From Ectobius pallidus (Eukaryota; Arthropoda; Insecta; Blattodea; Ectobiidae): a stretch of DNA of 64,000 nucleotides. The notes under the pieces are model-generated. The model worked only from the letters and a program-made list of their open reading frames with translations. It ran no database searches and had not been told where the DNA came from. The translations under genes and the position numbers were made by a program. The stretch is from contig CAXKWD010000006.1 in assembly GCA_964059195.1 (NCBI GenBank), positions 5,076,530 through 5,140,529 on the forward strand. Direction: 5' to 3'. Below are positions 10,702 to 20,716 of the stretch, in pieces. Numbering within the stretch: position 1 is the first letter of the stretch; every line of letters begins with the position of its first letter.

Positions 10702-13210
10702 TAGAGACCGGATGTTAGGCAAAATGCCTATTCTTAACCGTTATAGATATCATAAAAACGACTCAATAGATGTTCAAGATACTATCGTTAGGGTTGTTTT
10801 TCATAAAGTAAACTCTGCCTATTTTTGCCTATTTCAACTTATAATGCCTATAAATGCCTATTTCCGCTTTTCCGAGGAAAAAACAGCATTTTATTGAAAA
10901 TTTACATAAAAATTGGTGAAATCCATGCAATTTGAATCTCATGGGTTAATGACATTTCTTAAATTTGCTTACACCCACTGTCGGATCCTTTAATAAATTA
11001 AATGAGTAGGTTTAAGTAGAAGTGTTTCTTCCACTTTAGTCTAGGGGTAGCTGTCTTTAGTGTCACACTTCCTGTTTAAAGGTTTGTTGGCCTACATCGG
11101 TAGAGGGGTTTGTGCAAAACAAAAGTGTCAGGTAAAGCCCGACCGAATGGAGCATAAAAGAGAGAATAATCAGGAAAGCAAGTAAATTTTCCACCTCAAC
11201 GCACTCCCGTTAGGCGAAAATATAACAATGAAATCGCGGCAATTTCTGTCACTCCCATTCAAGAAGACCGTTCAAAGAAACAGTAGATTTTCTCATTCAG
11301 TGAAGAAAGGTGTTTTGTGATATTGGTGCGACAAGTGCGAATTTGCCATGCCTAAAGAACCGGCATCGTTGAAACAAAAACTCAATAATTTTGTGAAAGA
11401 GTTCGGTACGGAATTATTCTCAACTGATGGAACAATCCTGTTTTGCAAAGTGTGTGAAACATCAGTGAACTGTGCAAAGAAGTATCACGTTTCGCAACAT
11501 GTACAAACTGCCAAACACAAATCTGCTGTTTGTAAAAAGGCAAACAATGATGAACCAAAACCAACTCTGATCTCTTCCTACTCTATTTCCGAACGGCAGT
11601 CTCAGTTTTCAGTGGATCTGTGTAAGGCATTTATTGCTGCTGGTATCCCCTTATTTAAACTAGATAATGCAGTTTTTAAGAACTTCCTACATAAATACAA
11701 AAAGCAGGAGATCCCAAGTGAGACCACTTTACGTAAATCATATGTAGATGTTTGTTACAATGATGCGATTAAGAGAATTAGAGAAGGGGTGAATGGTAAA
11801 AAAATAAGGGTTTCGGTTGATGAAAGTACTGATCCCCGTGGCCGATTCATTGCTAACGTTGTGATTGGCACTATGGACTTTGATCAACCTTCTAATATAT
11901 ATCTACTGGCATGTGAGCAGTTAGAAAAAACTAACAGTTCAACCGTGGCACAACTGTTCACGTCTGCATTAAGTATATTATGGCCTGAAGGAATAAAGTA
12001 CGAGGATGTGCTTCTGTTCACCTCTGATGCAGCCGCCTATATGAAGAAAGCTGGCAAGATGCTCAAAATTCTGTTCCCCAAAATGCTGCATGTCACGTGC
12101 CTCGACCATGCATTGCATAGAGTATGTGAAGAAATTCGTGGTCTATTTCCAGAAGTAGACGCCTTGATTTCCAATATCAAAAAAGTATTTCTTAAATCCC
12201 CATCCAGAATTCAGTTGTTCAAAGAAATCGCCCCTGAATTATCCTTACCTCCACAGCCAGTGTTAACCAGATGGGCCACATGGCTAAGTGCAGCATTATA
12301 TTATGCAACCAATTTTAACAAGATTGTGGAAGTATTTGACAGCCTATGTGAAGATGATGCAGCATCAATACGGATTGTGAAGCAGTTGCTGCTGAAGTGC
12401 ACTTTGCAAAATGACTTGACTTTCATAACAGCTCACTATTCTGTCCTACCAGATGCCATCAAATGTCTTGAGGAGAGAAATAAAACATTGATAAACTCAC
12501 TGAAAGTTGTGGACAGCGTTGTTCAGAAAATTCAAGTTGTTCCAGGTGATGCAGGTCAACGTGTGAAAGGAAAATTGGAGCAGGTTCTTCAAGACAACAG
12601 AGACTTTCAGCAGTTAAAAGACATAGGAATGATTCTTAGTGGTGAAAACAGTGTTTTAATTGATATTGATCCACAAATTCTTCCACTCTACAAGTACGCT
12701 CCGATAACGTCTGTAGAAGTGGAAAGGTCGTTTTCGGTACTTAAAAATGTACTGTCTGATAGGAGGCATAACCTAAAAGTAGATAATTTGAAAAAGTATC
12801 TTGTTATTATGTGCAATCAATGATGTTTGTTAATGATTGGCAAAATGTGATTGTAAAGGTAAATGTGTTTGTTCGTCGAATGTGGTGCCGGTACAGTGCT
12901 ATAATTAAATGAACAATATTGTTTATACAGTGTTTCGGTTAGATCCACCTATGTTATGTGTATCAGGTAGGCCCATGTTATTTTGATTAAATACTGCATT
13001 ATTTAAATGTTTTATTTCAATTAGTAACAAGGTACATCCAAAATTAGTTCATATTTTTCGACCTACTATCTCCTTTTACATGCAACTGTAAATGTTTTAG
13101 CACTTATTTTGAAAGTTTTAGTGCCTATTTTACCTGCCTATTTTGTAATTTTTAAGTGCCTTTTTGCCTGCCTATTTTGAACTTCTTAAGTGCCTAACGT
13201 CCAGTCTCTA
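10702..13210 (+). mobile_element. hAT DNA transposon with open transposase frame (2509 bp)
   Basis: TIRs TAGAGACCGGATGTTAGGC and TAGAGACTGGACGTTAGGC (right end inverted) match at 17 of 19 bases. The exact 8 bp duplication ATAATGAC lies at 10694-10701 and 13211-13218. GCCTATT/AATAGGC-type words recur under both ends (10726-10870 and 13110-13200), as subterminal repeats often do in hAT elements. The element carries one uninterrupted transposase gene and is inserted inside a MITE. Confidence 0.92.
11348..12823 (+). CDS. hAT superfamily transposase, 491 aa
   Basis: It should catalyse cut-and-paste transposition of the element at 10702-13210. Residues 31-57 form a BED-like zinc finger (C33, C36, H47/H51, H57). 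D158 in VSVDESTD and D227 in TSDAAAY are candidates for the first two catalytic acidic residues. CLDHALH at 251-257 is the conserved CxxH. W309 lies in LTRWATWL. The C-terminal block VEVERSFSVLKN (456-467) with a following basic LKVDNLKKYL is the hAT dimerisation region. At 491 aa it is short for the family but uninterrupted. The Met at 11348 starts just before the zinc finger, which supports this start. Family features are visible; activity is not shown. Confidence 0.88.
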   Translation: MPKEPASLKQKLNNFVKEFGTELFSTDGTILFCKVCETSVNCAKKYHVSQHVQTAKHKSAVCKKANNDEPKPTLISSYSISERQSQFSVDLCKAFIAAGIPLFKLDNAVFKNFLHKYKKQEIPSETTLRKSYVDVCYNDAIKRIREGVNGKKIRVSVDESTDPRGRFIANVVIGTMDFDQPSNIYLLACEQLEKTNSSTVAQLFTSALSILWPEGIKYEDVLLFTSDAAAYMKKAGKMLKILFPKMLHVTCLDHALHRVCEEIRGLFPEVDALISNIKKVFLKSPSRIQLFKEIAPELSLPPQPVLTRWATWLSAALYYATNFNKIVEVFDSLCEDDAASIRIVKQLLLKCTLQNDLTFITAHYSVLPDAIKCLEERNKTLINSLKVVDSVVQKIQVVPGDAGQRVKGKLEQVLQDNRDFQQLKDIGMILSGENSVLIDIDPQILPLYKYAPITSVEVERSFSVLKNVLSDRRHNLKVDNLKKYLVIMCNQ

Positions 13211-13323
13211 ATAATGACATTAACCAATCACGTTTTGTCACATGATGCGAATTTTCCGCGAACTCTCTGTGAGTTCTCTTCTCCTTTGTTTTGACTAGGA
13301 TCAAACTAGAATGGGATATAGAA

Positions 13324-13671
13324 TAGTTGTGTTTTGAATCTTTTATTTACATTTACTGACAATGACATCGTTATGAAGAAATGAATCAAACAAGACGGAC
13401 TAACAATATCAATTTACGATTGGCAATTTGTTACGCTATGTTTAACACATTCTGGGATGTGCTAAATATTCTAGCGTGTTAGCCTATATCTATTACAAAA
13501 TTAACACTTATATTAAACTGGAAATGAAAGCATGCTCTTTAATAAGTAATTTCGCCTATTATTTCTATTTACAGAATTACAGGAGTTACAGGAGCTCGGC
13601 CACGAGCCAATCAAAATGGTTCAAACTGTCGGAGAACGAAGATTATATTATAATAGATGTGACTGTTAATT
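13324..13671. other. Noncoding stretch
   Basis: AT-rich and unrecognised. The 80-codon frame at 13476-13718 runs into the inverted repeat that follows and is not supported. Confidence 0.35.
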
Positions 13672-13866
13672 ACTCGTTATTTCGGTACCGGTCAACCGAT
13701 TTGGTCCAAATTCATTAGGCTTCTTCCCATGGATGTTATAAATGCGTATACCAAGTTTCATAAAAATCCGATTAAGCGTATTTCAGTTATCGCGCGTACA
13801 GACACACAGACATTTTCCCGTCCTCCACACAATCTTATAAATTACCTTACTGGCACTTCATAAATG
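13672..13866. repeat. Inverted copy of the ~160 bp repeat (left)
   Basis: Its reverse complement matches 14286-14480. Shared words include AAGTGCCAGTA, AGATTGTGTGG, TGTCTGT, GGATTTTTATGAAACTT and TCCATGGGAAGA. The two arms enclose ~420 bp (13867-14285) with no gene. Confidence 0.75.
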
Positions 13867-14285
13867 GCAGACAACTCTAAGACCATATGAACAGATACAA
13901 ACCTAATGGAACAATAGATACAGGTTTTAAATACCATAATCTGAACAGTTCAGAGGGAAAATATTTTATTATAAGTTAGTTGCAAGCTAGATTGGATGAA
14001 AGTTACTTTTAATAGGTTTTGCCCTAAAAGCGTAATCTTCAAATTGGAAGCGTTAATGGTTTGGCAACTGATAATGAAAATTATGCATTGTATTATAGCA
14101 AGGTCTCCTACTGCACATCCATGCTTGGACTGTCACTTCTGATTAATACCACTCATCTCCTAGTGAATGTCCTTACTTTCTACTGTTTTCTACGCTTAAG
14201 ACTGTTTGGGGTTGATTTAATCAGTATGAAACATACAAGGGTTACCAATAAATAACTGGACTAATTTTGTTATTAACACATAATG

Positions 14286-14670
14286 GCTTTATTAAGTGCC
14301 AGTACGGTGCTTTGAGATTGTGTGGGGGACGAAAAAATGTCTGTCCGTCTGTCTGTATGCGCCATAACTCAAATACGCTTTTTCGGATTTTTATGAAACT
14401 TCGTATATGCATTTATAATGTCCATGGGAAGACGTCTATTTGATATTCGGCCAAATTGGTTGGCCAGTACCGGAATAATGCCCAATTTAGTGCATTTTAT
14501 GTTAATATATAAGAAGTCGCAATAACTCAAATATGGTTTATTGGATTTTCCTGAAACGTTGTACATACCCATTTATAATGTACATGGCAAGATGTCTACT
14601 GATATTGGACCAGACCGGTACCAGAGTAAAACCCAATTTAGTGTCTATTTTAAACATGCGGTAACTTTGT
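14286..14670. repeat. ~160 bp tandem repeat, two units plus start of a third
   Basis: ATTTATAATGT.CATGG followed by AAGA.GTCTA recurs at about 14411 and 14571, 160 bases apart. A third, shorter-spaced copy continues at 17869-17975, on the other side of a transposon inserted at ATAC. Confidence 0.75.
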
Positions 14671-15235
14671 ATACGGGTCATTCCATGTCAAATCAACTAA
14701 CAGTCTAAACCTTAACCTCTCAGAATTGTGTGATTTTTTTTTCAGGTATTGTACTCCCCAAAACTAGTTTAAATTTAAAATTTAACATTTTTCTGACTTT
14801 TGGTTTGTGAGTTACAAGGGTTGAAAAATCCAAAAAACTATGTTCTTCCATCACTTTAAGATCATTATAAAATGCTATAGCTCAAAAACTATACCACCTA
14901 GAGAGCTCAAACTTGCACCATTTTTTTCCTCTGAAAATTCCCTTTAATTTGATATATCACAGAGCTATGTTTCTTAATTTTTGAAATGTTAAAAAAGTTC
15001 CCAAAAAACTTTTTTTGAAATTTCAAAAATACGTACCCTCGGATTTTTTTGGAAAAATTGTATGTGTTGTCCACTCTAATTGACTACATGCATTAAAATT
15101 TTCAAGATGGGATCTCAATGGGTTCTTGTTTAAAAAAATATTTGACTACCAGATTACATGCTAGTGAGGTGTATAGTGGACTATTTCTAGGTTGACTCTG
15201 TAAAAGACTTCTACAATTCTGAGGACATTAGTAGA

Positions 15236-15613
15236 ATGATGCCAGGAAAAAAAGATTGTGTGACCATAAGAAATAAAGATGGAAAGATCCAGGTACAAAA
15301 GAGACTAGTGTTGGCAAATTTGCAAGAAATATACCAATTATTTAAGGAAAAATTCCCAGCAAACAAAATTGGTTTTTTAAAGTTTTGCGACCTGAGGCCG
15401 AAGAACTGTATCCTGGCTGGAAAAAGTGGCACACATACTTTCTGTGTGTGTACCTTACACCAAAACATTAAGCTAATGATGTACGGTGCAAAAATGCAAA
15501 ATTTTGTATTAGATGGGGATGACACTGCTTTGAAATCTTATCACTCCTATCTGGTCAAGATGATGTGCAATCCACCATCTCAACATTGTTTTATGAATGT
15601 TTGTAAAGAATGA
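15236..15613 (+). pseudogene. Transposase fragment, N-terminal to middle part
   Basis: A 125-codon frame inside the 3.19 kb element contains GTHTFCVCTLHQN and a following CNPPSQHCFMNVC segment. These cysteine/histidine-rich blocks suggest metal binding. The coding-like sequence continues downstream in other frames with stops, so the original gene is broken. The start at 15236 is the first Met in this frame and may not be the original one. I recognise the style from uncharacterised insect transposases but cannot name the superfamily firmly. Confidence 0.55.
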
Positions 15614-16058
15614 CCTGGTGGTCCTAGACTTCAAGAATTATTGAATACAAAGGTCAATGAAAAAGTGGGTAACTGTAGATAGGTGTGTGATGGAAACTGT
15701 AGTAATGTAGCGATGACTTTATTGATGAGTTTTTGGACACACTAACAAAGCTCAAAACTCATTCATTTATAGCTAGTCAGCAGAAAGAATACTAAAGCGA
15801 AATCAAGGAAAATTTAACTGAAGGCCATGTAGTAGTCAACTGTATTTTGCGGAAAACTACTCTTTCGTCGAACAAGCCAAAATACAATCATTCCACTGGA
15901 CTACCAGCCAAGCTACACTGCACTCTTTCATCGTATATTATAAATGGGAGGGGAAACTAAAACGCCTGCAGTATGTTTTTATATCAGATTGCCTGGAACT
16001 TAATACAGTCGCTTTCTACGTATTCCAGATAAAACTGCTAGAAACCTTAAAGCAAACC

Positions 16059-16277
16059 TTGCCTTTTGCACTTAAAAAGATTACTTACTTTTCTGATGGG
16101 AGCGCTACCCAGTATAAGAATAAGAAAAACTTCCTTAATTTATGCTTGCATAAAACAGATTTTGAAGTTGAGGCAGAGTGGGAGTTCTTTGCAACATCCC
16201 ATGGCAAGAGTGCATGTTATGGCCTTGGCTGGATTGTTAAGCGGCTAGCTTTTAGCCAGCTTACAAAGGCCATATGA
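16059..16277 (+). pseudogene. Transposase fragment with a DDE-like motif
   Basis: The frame reads ITYFSDGSATQYKN followed by EWEFFATSHGKSAC and GLGWIVKRL. SDG..TQYKN carries a probable catalytic aspartate. HGKSACYGLGW looks like a mutated form of a conserved glycine-rich block. It belongs with the fragments at 15236-15613 and 16420-16710, separated by frameshifts. Confidence 0.6.
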
Positions 16278-16419
16278 TCAACAAATTTTAACACCCAAAG
16301 AACTTTATGAATTTGCCTTGGAAAATATAAAAAACATTGACTTTGAATAATGCACAACAGAAGACTACGAAGAGACTAAAGAATGATTACTTTCTTGGCT
16401 CAGTGAATCAAAAGCGATT

Positions 16420-16710
16420 GTGGGAACACAAAAGTTTCACTCATATAAACCCCACACAGAGAGTCAAATTACTGTCAAGCCTTATCATTTCAGCCTTGAT
16501 GAATCTCTTGAATGTGTGACAACAGTGAACCAAATAACACCATCAGATTTGGAAAACATTGCTGCTGGTTTTGTGACAGTAGCTTATGATGACTCTTGGT
16601 GGCTGGGATGCATTGAAGAAAAACACAATGGCATGTATGGAATAAATTTTTTTACACCCAAAAGGTCCAGCCCGTTTTTTTTTGTTATCCACAACCAAGA
16701 GATTTATTAG
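16420..16710 (+). pseudogene. Transposase fragment, C-terminal part
   Basis: The frame encodes AAGFVTVAYDDSWWLGCIEE, a small beta-rich module resembling SH3/chromo-like C-terminal pieces. A T-run marks the point where the reading shifts. It is the downstream continuation of the broken transposase. Confidence 0.5.
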
Positions 16711-18125
16711 ATGTCCCAGGAAACACCCTTTTGCAAACAATGGATCCAACTACAGCAGCGGGAAGGACATACACTCTAAGTGCTGAAGAAATAAAGCTGC
16801 CTTCTCTTGCTTTGGAAAAATATCTTAAAAAAGATCAAAAAGAAACCTTTAAATTGTGTTACCCTCAGTGAAAACTTTTAAAGTGTATAAATACTATTAA
16901 CTATGTACGGTAAATACCTAATATTCTAAGAAATACAGTTCTATCCATGCAAATACAACAAGTTAAACTTTTTCACAAGGTGAAACAACTTTTATCCATT
17001 TCTTTTATATGGGACTCTTTCTAAATGATTAGACTACAAATAATACTGGAAAACGAAGCAAAAGATAACCTCTACCATTTTTAACTATATGAGTTGATAT
17101 TACTAAGAGTTTTGGATGATTCAAGGTGAGTGGCTTTGTTCAAAATTTCACTATTAGCATGTTGTATATAAATTAAAATTTATTCTTCCTTCTTATGTAG
17201 GCTATGAAAATTAAATTAAAAACAACACTACACATCATTTAATTAACAAACAATAAGAGGGAAATGTTACATCTGAATGCTATCTAAATAATTTAGGTTT
17301 AGTAGAATTAACCTATGTACCTTAGTATTCATAGCCTAGAATTAATAGTCCGCTATACATCTCACTATCATGTATTCTGGTAGTCATATATTTTTTTAAA
17401 TAAGAATCCGATGAGATCCCATCTTGAAATTTTGCATGCATGTAGTCAATTAGAGTGGACAACACATACAATTTTTCCAAAAAAATCCGAGGGTACGTAT
17501 TTTTGAAATTTAAAAAAAAGTTTTTTGGGAACTTTTTTAACATTTCAAAAATTAAGAAACATAGCTCTGTGATATATCAAATTAAAGGGAATTTTCAGAG
17601 GAAGAAAATGGTGCAAGTTTGAGCTCTCTAGGTGGTATAGTGTTTGAGCTATAGCATTTTATAATGATCTTAAAGCGATAGAAAACCATAGTTTTTTGGA
17701 TTTTTCAACCCTTGTAACTCACAAACCAAAAGTCAGAAAAATTTGAAATTTGAAATTTAAACTAGCTTTAGGGGGTACAATACCTGAACAAAAAATCATA
17801 CAAATCTGAGAGGTCAAGGTTCAAATCTCATAGTAGAATTGGTTGATTTGACATGGAATGACCCATACACATTTATAATGTCCATGGGAAGACGTCTATT
17901 GATATTGGATATAATCCGTTGACCTGTTTTGGAGTAATGCTCAATTTAGTGCCTATTTTATGGTAATATACGTATTCGAAAGAATTTATGAAATGCAAAT
18001 CAGTTATCATGACAACATAGCCTATTGTTTTACTGTGACCATAAGGCTTTGGAAAATAAATACAGTTAGCTATGACAAATAACTCTATTGCTTTACATGC
18101 GCTTATCCAACTAGACCGTTAAACT

Positions 18126-18216
18126 GACCCAGGTGGCCGAGATGGTAATGTCTTGGCCTCACATTCTGGAGTTCCATGGTTAAAATCCCGAAACCACCCA
18201 ATTTGACTTTTTTTTT
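18126..18216 (+). repeat. tRNA-like SINE fragment with T-run
   Basis: An A box (TGGCCGAGATGG, 18134-18145) and a B-box-like GGTTAAAATCCCG (18178-18190) lie 33 bases apart. GGTGG/CCACC can pair as an acceptor stem. A run of T follows at about 18207, which can act as a polymerase III terminator. The A box is of the Leu/Ser type. Confidence 0.55.
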
Positions 18217-18316
18217 TTAATTCTGCATATCATAATTGCAATAACTGATTAAACAAAAACATACTGGCACTTTGTTAAATCAGTTTAGGCCTACCTGATT
18301 TTATTTAATTCAAATT

Positions 18317-18905
18317 TACTTGCAAACTTTCGAAGTATTCTCCGTCTGATGAAAAAAAACTATTCCAACGATTTACCCACTGTTTGAAAGATTCACTGAA
18401 CGACTTTTTTGACAGTCTGATCAGTATACCCATACAACGTTGTTCAACTCCTTATCACTTTGAAAATGGCGACCACGTAGCTCCTTTTTCACTTTAGGGA
18501 AGAGGTGAAAATTGCAAGGTTTGAGATCGGGAGAATACACTGGATGAGGCATGATCTCAATGCCCAATTCATCGATGACATCTTGAGTTGCATGCGCTCG
18601 ATGAGCCAGTGCATTGTCTTGGTGCAAGATCTGGTTCCAAAAGACAAATTCTTAATATCTACAACCTTTGCAATTGCTATGCGATGATCTTCTTGCACAG
18701 TTGCATCAAATGTGTTAAAGTTAACTTCCGTTTTTGCTGTTACGGGTCTTCCAGGGCGTGGAGAATCTTGAAGGTCTTCATAACCCTCTTTGAAGTGTTT
18801 GTGCCACTCAAAGACTTGTGTTCTGCCTAAAGCATGGTCTTTATATGCCTGCTGCACCATTTCTAAGGTTTCTATAGGAGAACACAAAACTTTATCGATG
18901 CGCAT
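18317..18905 (-). pseudogene. Mariner-family transposase, internally deleted
   Basis: The N-terminal helix-turn-helix part reads QAYKDHALGRTQVFEWHKHF followed by DSPRPGRP. The catalytic part (18421-18627) reads HQDNALAHRA followed by YSPDLKPCNFHLFPKVKKEL, the mariner second-D and DD34D region. The end reads FFSSDGEYFESL. The middle, with the first catalytic aspartate, is missing, and the two parts lie in different frames. No TIRs were found, so the element borders are unknown. Confidence 0.85.
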
Positions 18906-18960
18906 TGCTGCAATTTCAGTTCCATGTTGGGTACAGTAAACATCACCTGCGATATCCGGA

Positions 18961-19822
18961 ATGGTCAGTGATTAAGATTAAGTGGACATTTTGTGAAGTC
19001 AAGATCACTGGGTTGGGTTTTGGCAGAATTTTTCAATGTTAATAAAATTTTATTAAAGTGGATTTTGTAACACTATATATATATTTAATAATATACACTT
19101 TTAGAAAGTTATTCTAAATATTATTATCCGCAAGGGATACTATTACTAAAATACATTTGTTAAAGCCAATATGAATTAAAGTTTCAGAATAAAGAATATA
19201 TGTTGAAAATATTTTGATTCTAGATTATGCAGTGTTTGTAAAATCCTGGTTGTTCCTTGGTGGAAGAATATCATTCTATTACAATTTAAATTGGGGAATA
19301 TGTGTTCCAGCAAACTAAGTCGTGACTAACTTAGCTAAATATGGACTAAAACCAGGTCTACATTCATATATAAAGTTTAGCTTCAGACATATGTAAAAAC
19401 GAGCCATTGCTGGGTCAAAAAAAATGACTACATTAGGGAAAGTATGGTAAAATTGTTCCACTTATAACCCTAAATTATTATTAAATTCATATTATTTAAT
19501 TAATAAAGGAAATATTTTGTCATGCTTGATGTTTTACGGAGATATTTGTAATGGTAATGCACACGCAGTGTGACACGTCAGATACCACACTGAATTAATG
19601 GAGAAAAAGCTGGTAAGTGAGAAATTTGAATTACCGGTAACAAGAGCTTCGGATGCTTACATGCTGAGTGATGTGCTACACGTAATATTTTAATTATTTG
19701 GTCTTCAAGATACTGCAACTTAATTAGATCTCACTAGCATCCTGTTTATAACCCATTATTTTGTGTTCAGTCAAACAGACAAAATAAAAGCTCATAATTG
19801 GGTTAGTTATTTCAAATATCAG
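18961..19822. other. Noncoding stretch next to the RpL28 locus
   Basis: AT-rich. A short ATG frame at about 19600 meets GTAAGT after five codons (ATGGAGAAAAAGCTG|GTAAGT). It could be a first exon, but the phase does not fit the block at 19823-19908. Confidence 0.3.
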
Positions 19823-19908
19823 CAAATGCAGTAGAATTAGCAAATTTCTTCCACAAGACCCGAGATCGTCTCAAGCTCTCCACTGACCTGAGCCGAGGTG
19901 GAATCAAG
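19823..19908 (+). CDS. Possible exon of an unidentified host gene
   Basis: An 86-base block lies between an AG acceptor (ATATCAG) and a strong donor (CAAG|GTGAGT). One frame is open, encoding AVELANFFHKTRDRLKLSTD and then LSRGGIK. The peptide is well mixed, unlike the surrounding AT-rich noise. I cannot name the family. It lies on the opposite strand from RpL28, 277 bases away. The exon call rests on splice-like borders and composition. Confidence 0.4.
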
Positions 19909-20184
19909 GTGAGTTTTTCAAGTCAATTACACATCGGAACTCTAGATAATTCAATTAAATTAAAACATTCAAAATGCAATTAAATTTGATTCTAATACTC
20001 ATGTCTTGCAACCCGAGCTAGCGATTCCAATGTCAACATACTCTCTTAGAGCCTTCTGACGACCAGGCCTATTTTAACTACAAGTAGTTCAGGGTGCAAT
20101 TACTTCACAGCAATCTTAAAACACTGAAAATGTGACAATTTATATTAAATCTTAGCACTTTTGTGATTTGAAAGCGTTACTTAC

Positions 20185-20412
20185 TGATTTCTTGGGTTTC
20201 TTATACACGACTGTAAATCCCTTGTTGTCTGGTGTCGCCACAACGCCAACACTCTTCTTGTGAATCAGTCCATTGTAGCGGAATGAGCTGAGGTTGGGCA
20301 GATTGTTTGGCTCGGTGCTGAACGGCTTCTTAATGTTCCTTTTCTTCAGAAGGTACGCATTGTTGTTGCGGATGATCATCCACGTTAAGTGAGCAGCAGA
20401 CATCTTGCTTGT
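20185..20412 (-). CDS. RpL28: Ribosomal protein eL28 (RpL28), exon with start codon
   Basis: eL28 is a structural protein of the cytosolic 60S ribosomal subunit. The minus-strand acceptor TTTATTTCCAG opens the exon. The start codon is at 20401-20403. The exon ends at AAATCA|GTAAGT (donor 20183-20184) in phase 0 after 73 codons. The protein begins [20 protein letters not shown]. It contains [13 protein letters not shown] and [15 protein letters not shown], hallmark blocks of animal eL28. It represents about half of a ~140 aa protein. The remaining exon(s) were not found downstream within the window. The 5' noncoding exon must lie at higher coordinates. Identification is by recognised family motifs. 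Confidence 0.9.
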
Positions 20413-20716
20413 CTGGAAATAAAATATAATGATTTTGACTGATTCTAACTAGTTTTTGCCTTCTCACATATGCAGAATAGGAAAAGTACTGTAAATGTGA
20501 CACACATTTTTACACCTACAGTGGGACAACAGTTAACTGTACCTTCCCTCCCCCCTAGAACTTCCACTTCACCTGCCTCATGGCCTACCAGTTGGGCTCA
20601 GCCATTTTCACGAAGTTAACAAATTTTCACATCACTATTTTTATATTTGATTTTTTCTGAAGCTATTAAAGATAGGAGCATAGGTGATTGCAAATCAGCA
20701 ATATTTGTATTATTTA
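20413..20716 (-). other. Upstream intron of RpL28
   Basis: Sequence directly upstream of the AG acceptor of the RpL28 coding exon. The 5' noncoding exon was not identified. No other gene seen. Confidence 0.5.

Larger units (their letters stand above)
10417..13323. mobile_element. TA-flanked MITE with ~55 bp TIRs, interrupted by a hAT element
   Basis: The left end TTCTATATCCCATTCTAG continues as GTTTGATCCTAGTCAAAAC and on through AAAGGAGA. It is repeated inverted at 13266-13323. TA lies outside both ends (10415-10416, 13324-13325). Removing the hAT element and one copy of its duplication leaves about 390 bp with no frame. It is probably a Tc1/mariner-type MITE. Confidence 0.8.
14675..17864 (+). 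mobile_element. 3.19 kb DNA transposon with ~450 bp TIRs and 4 bp target duplication (Sola-like?)
   Basis: The ends read GGGTCATTCCATGTCAAAT and the inverted right end is identical. The TIRs run 14675-15117 and 17412-17864 with high similarity. ATAC occurs immediately outside both ends (14671-14674, 17865-17868), so the target duplication is 4 bp. The flanking repeat is continuous across the insertion. Long TIRs with a 4 bp duplication and a DDE-like remnant suit the Sola superfamily, but this is tentative. The transposase is broken into pieces. Confidence 0.75.

Noticed and set aside
18505..18830. Plus-strand frames over the mariner region
   Set aside because: They are antisense to recognisable mariner transposase coding.
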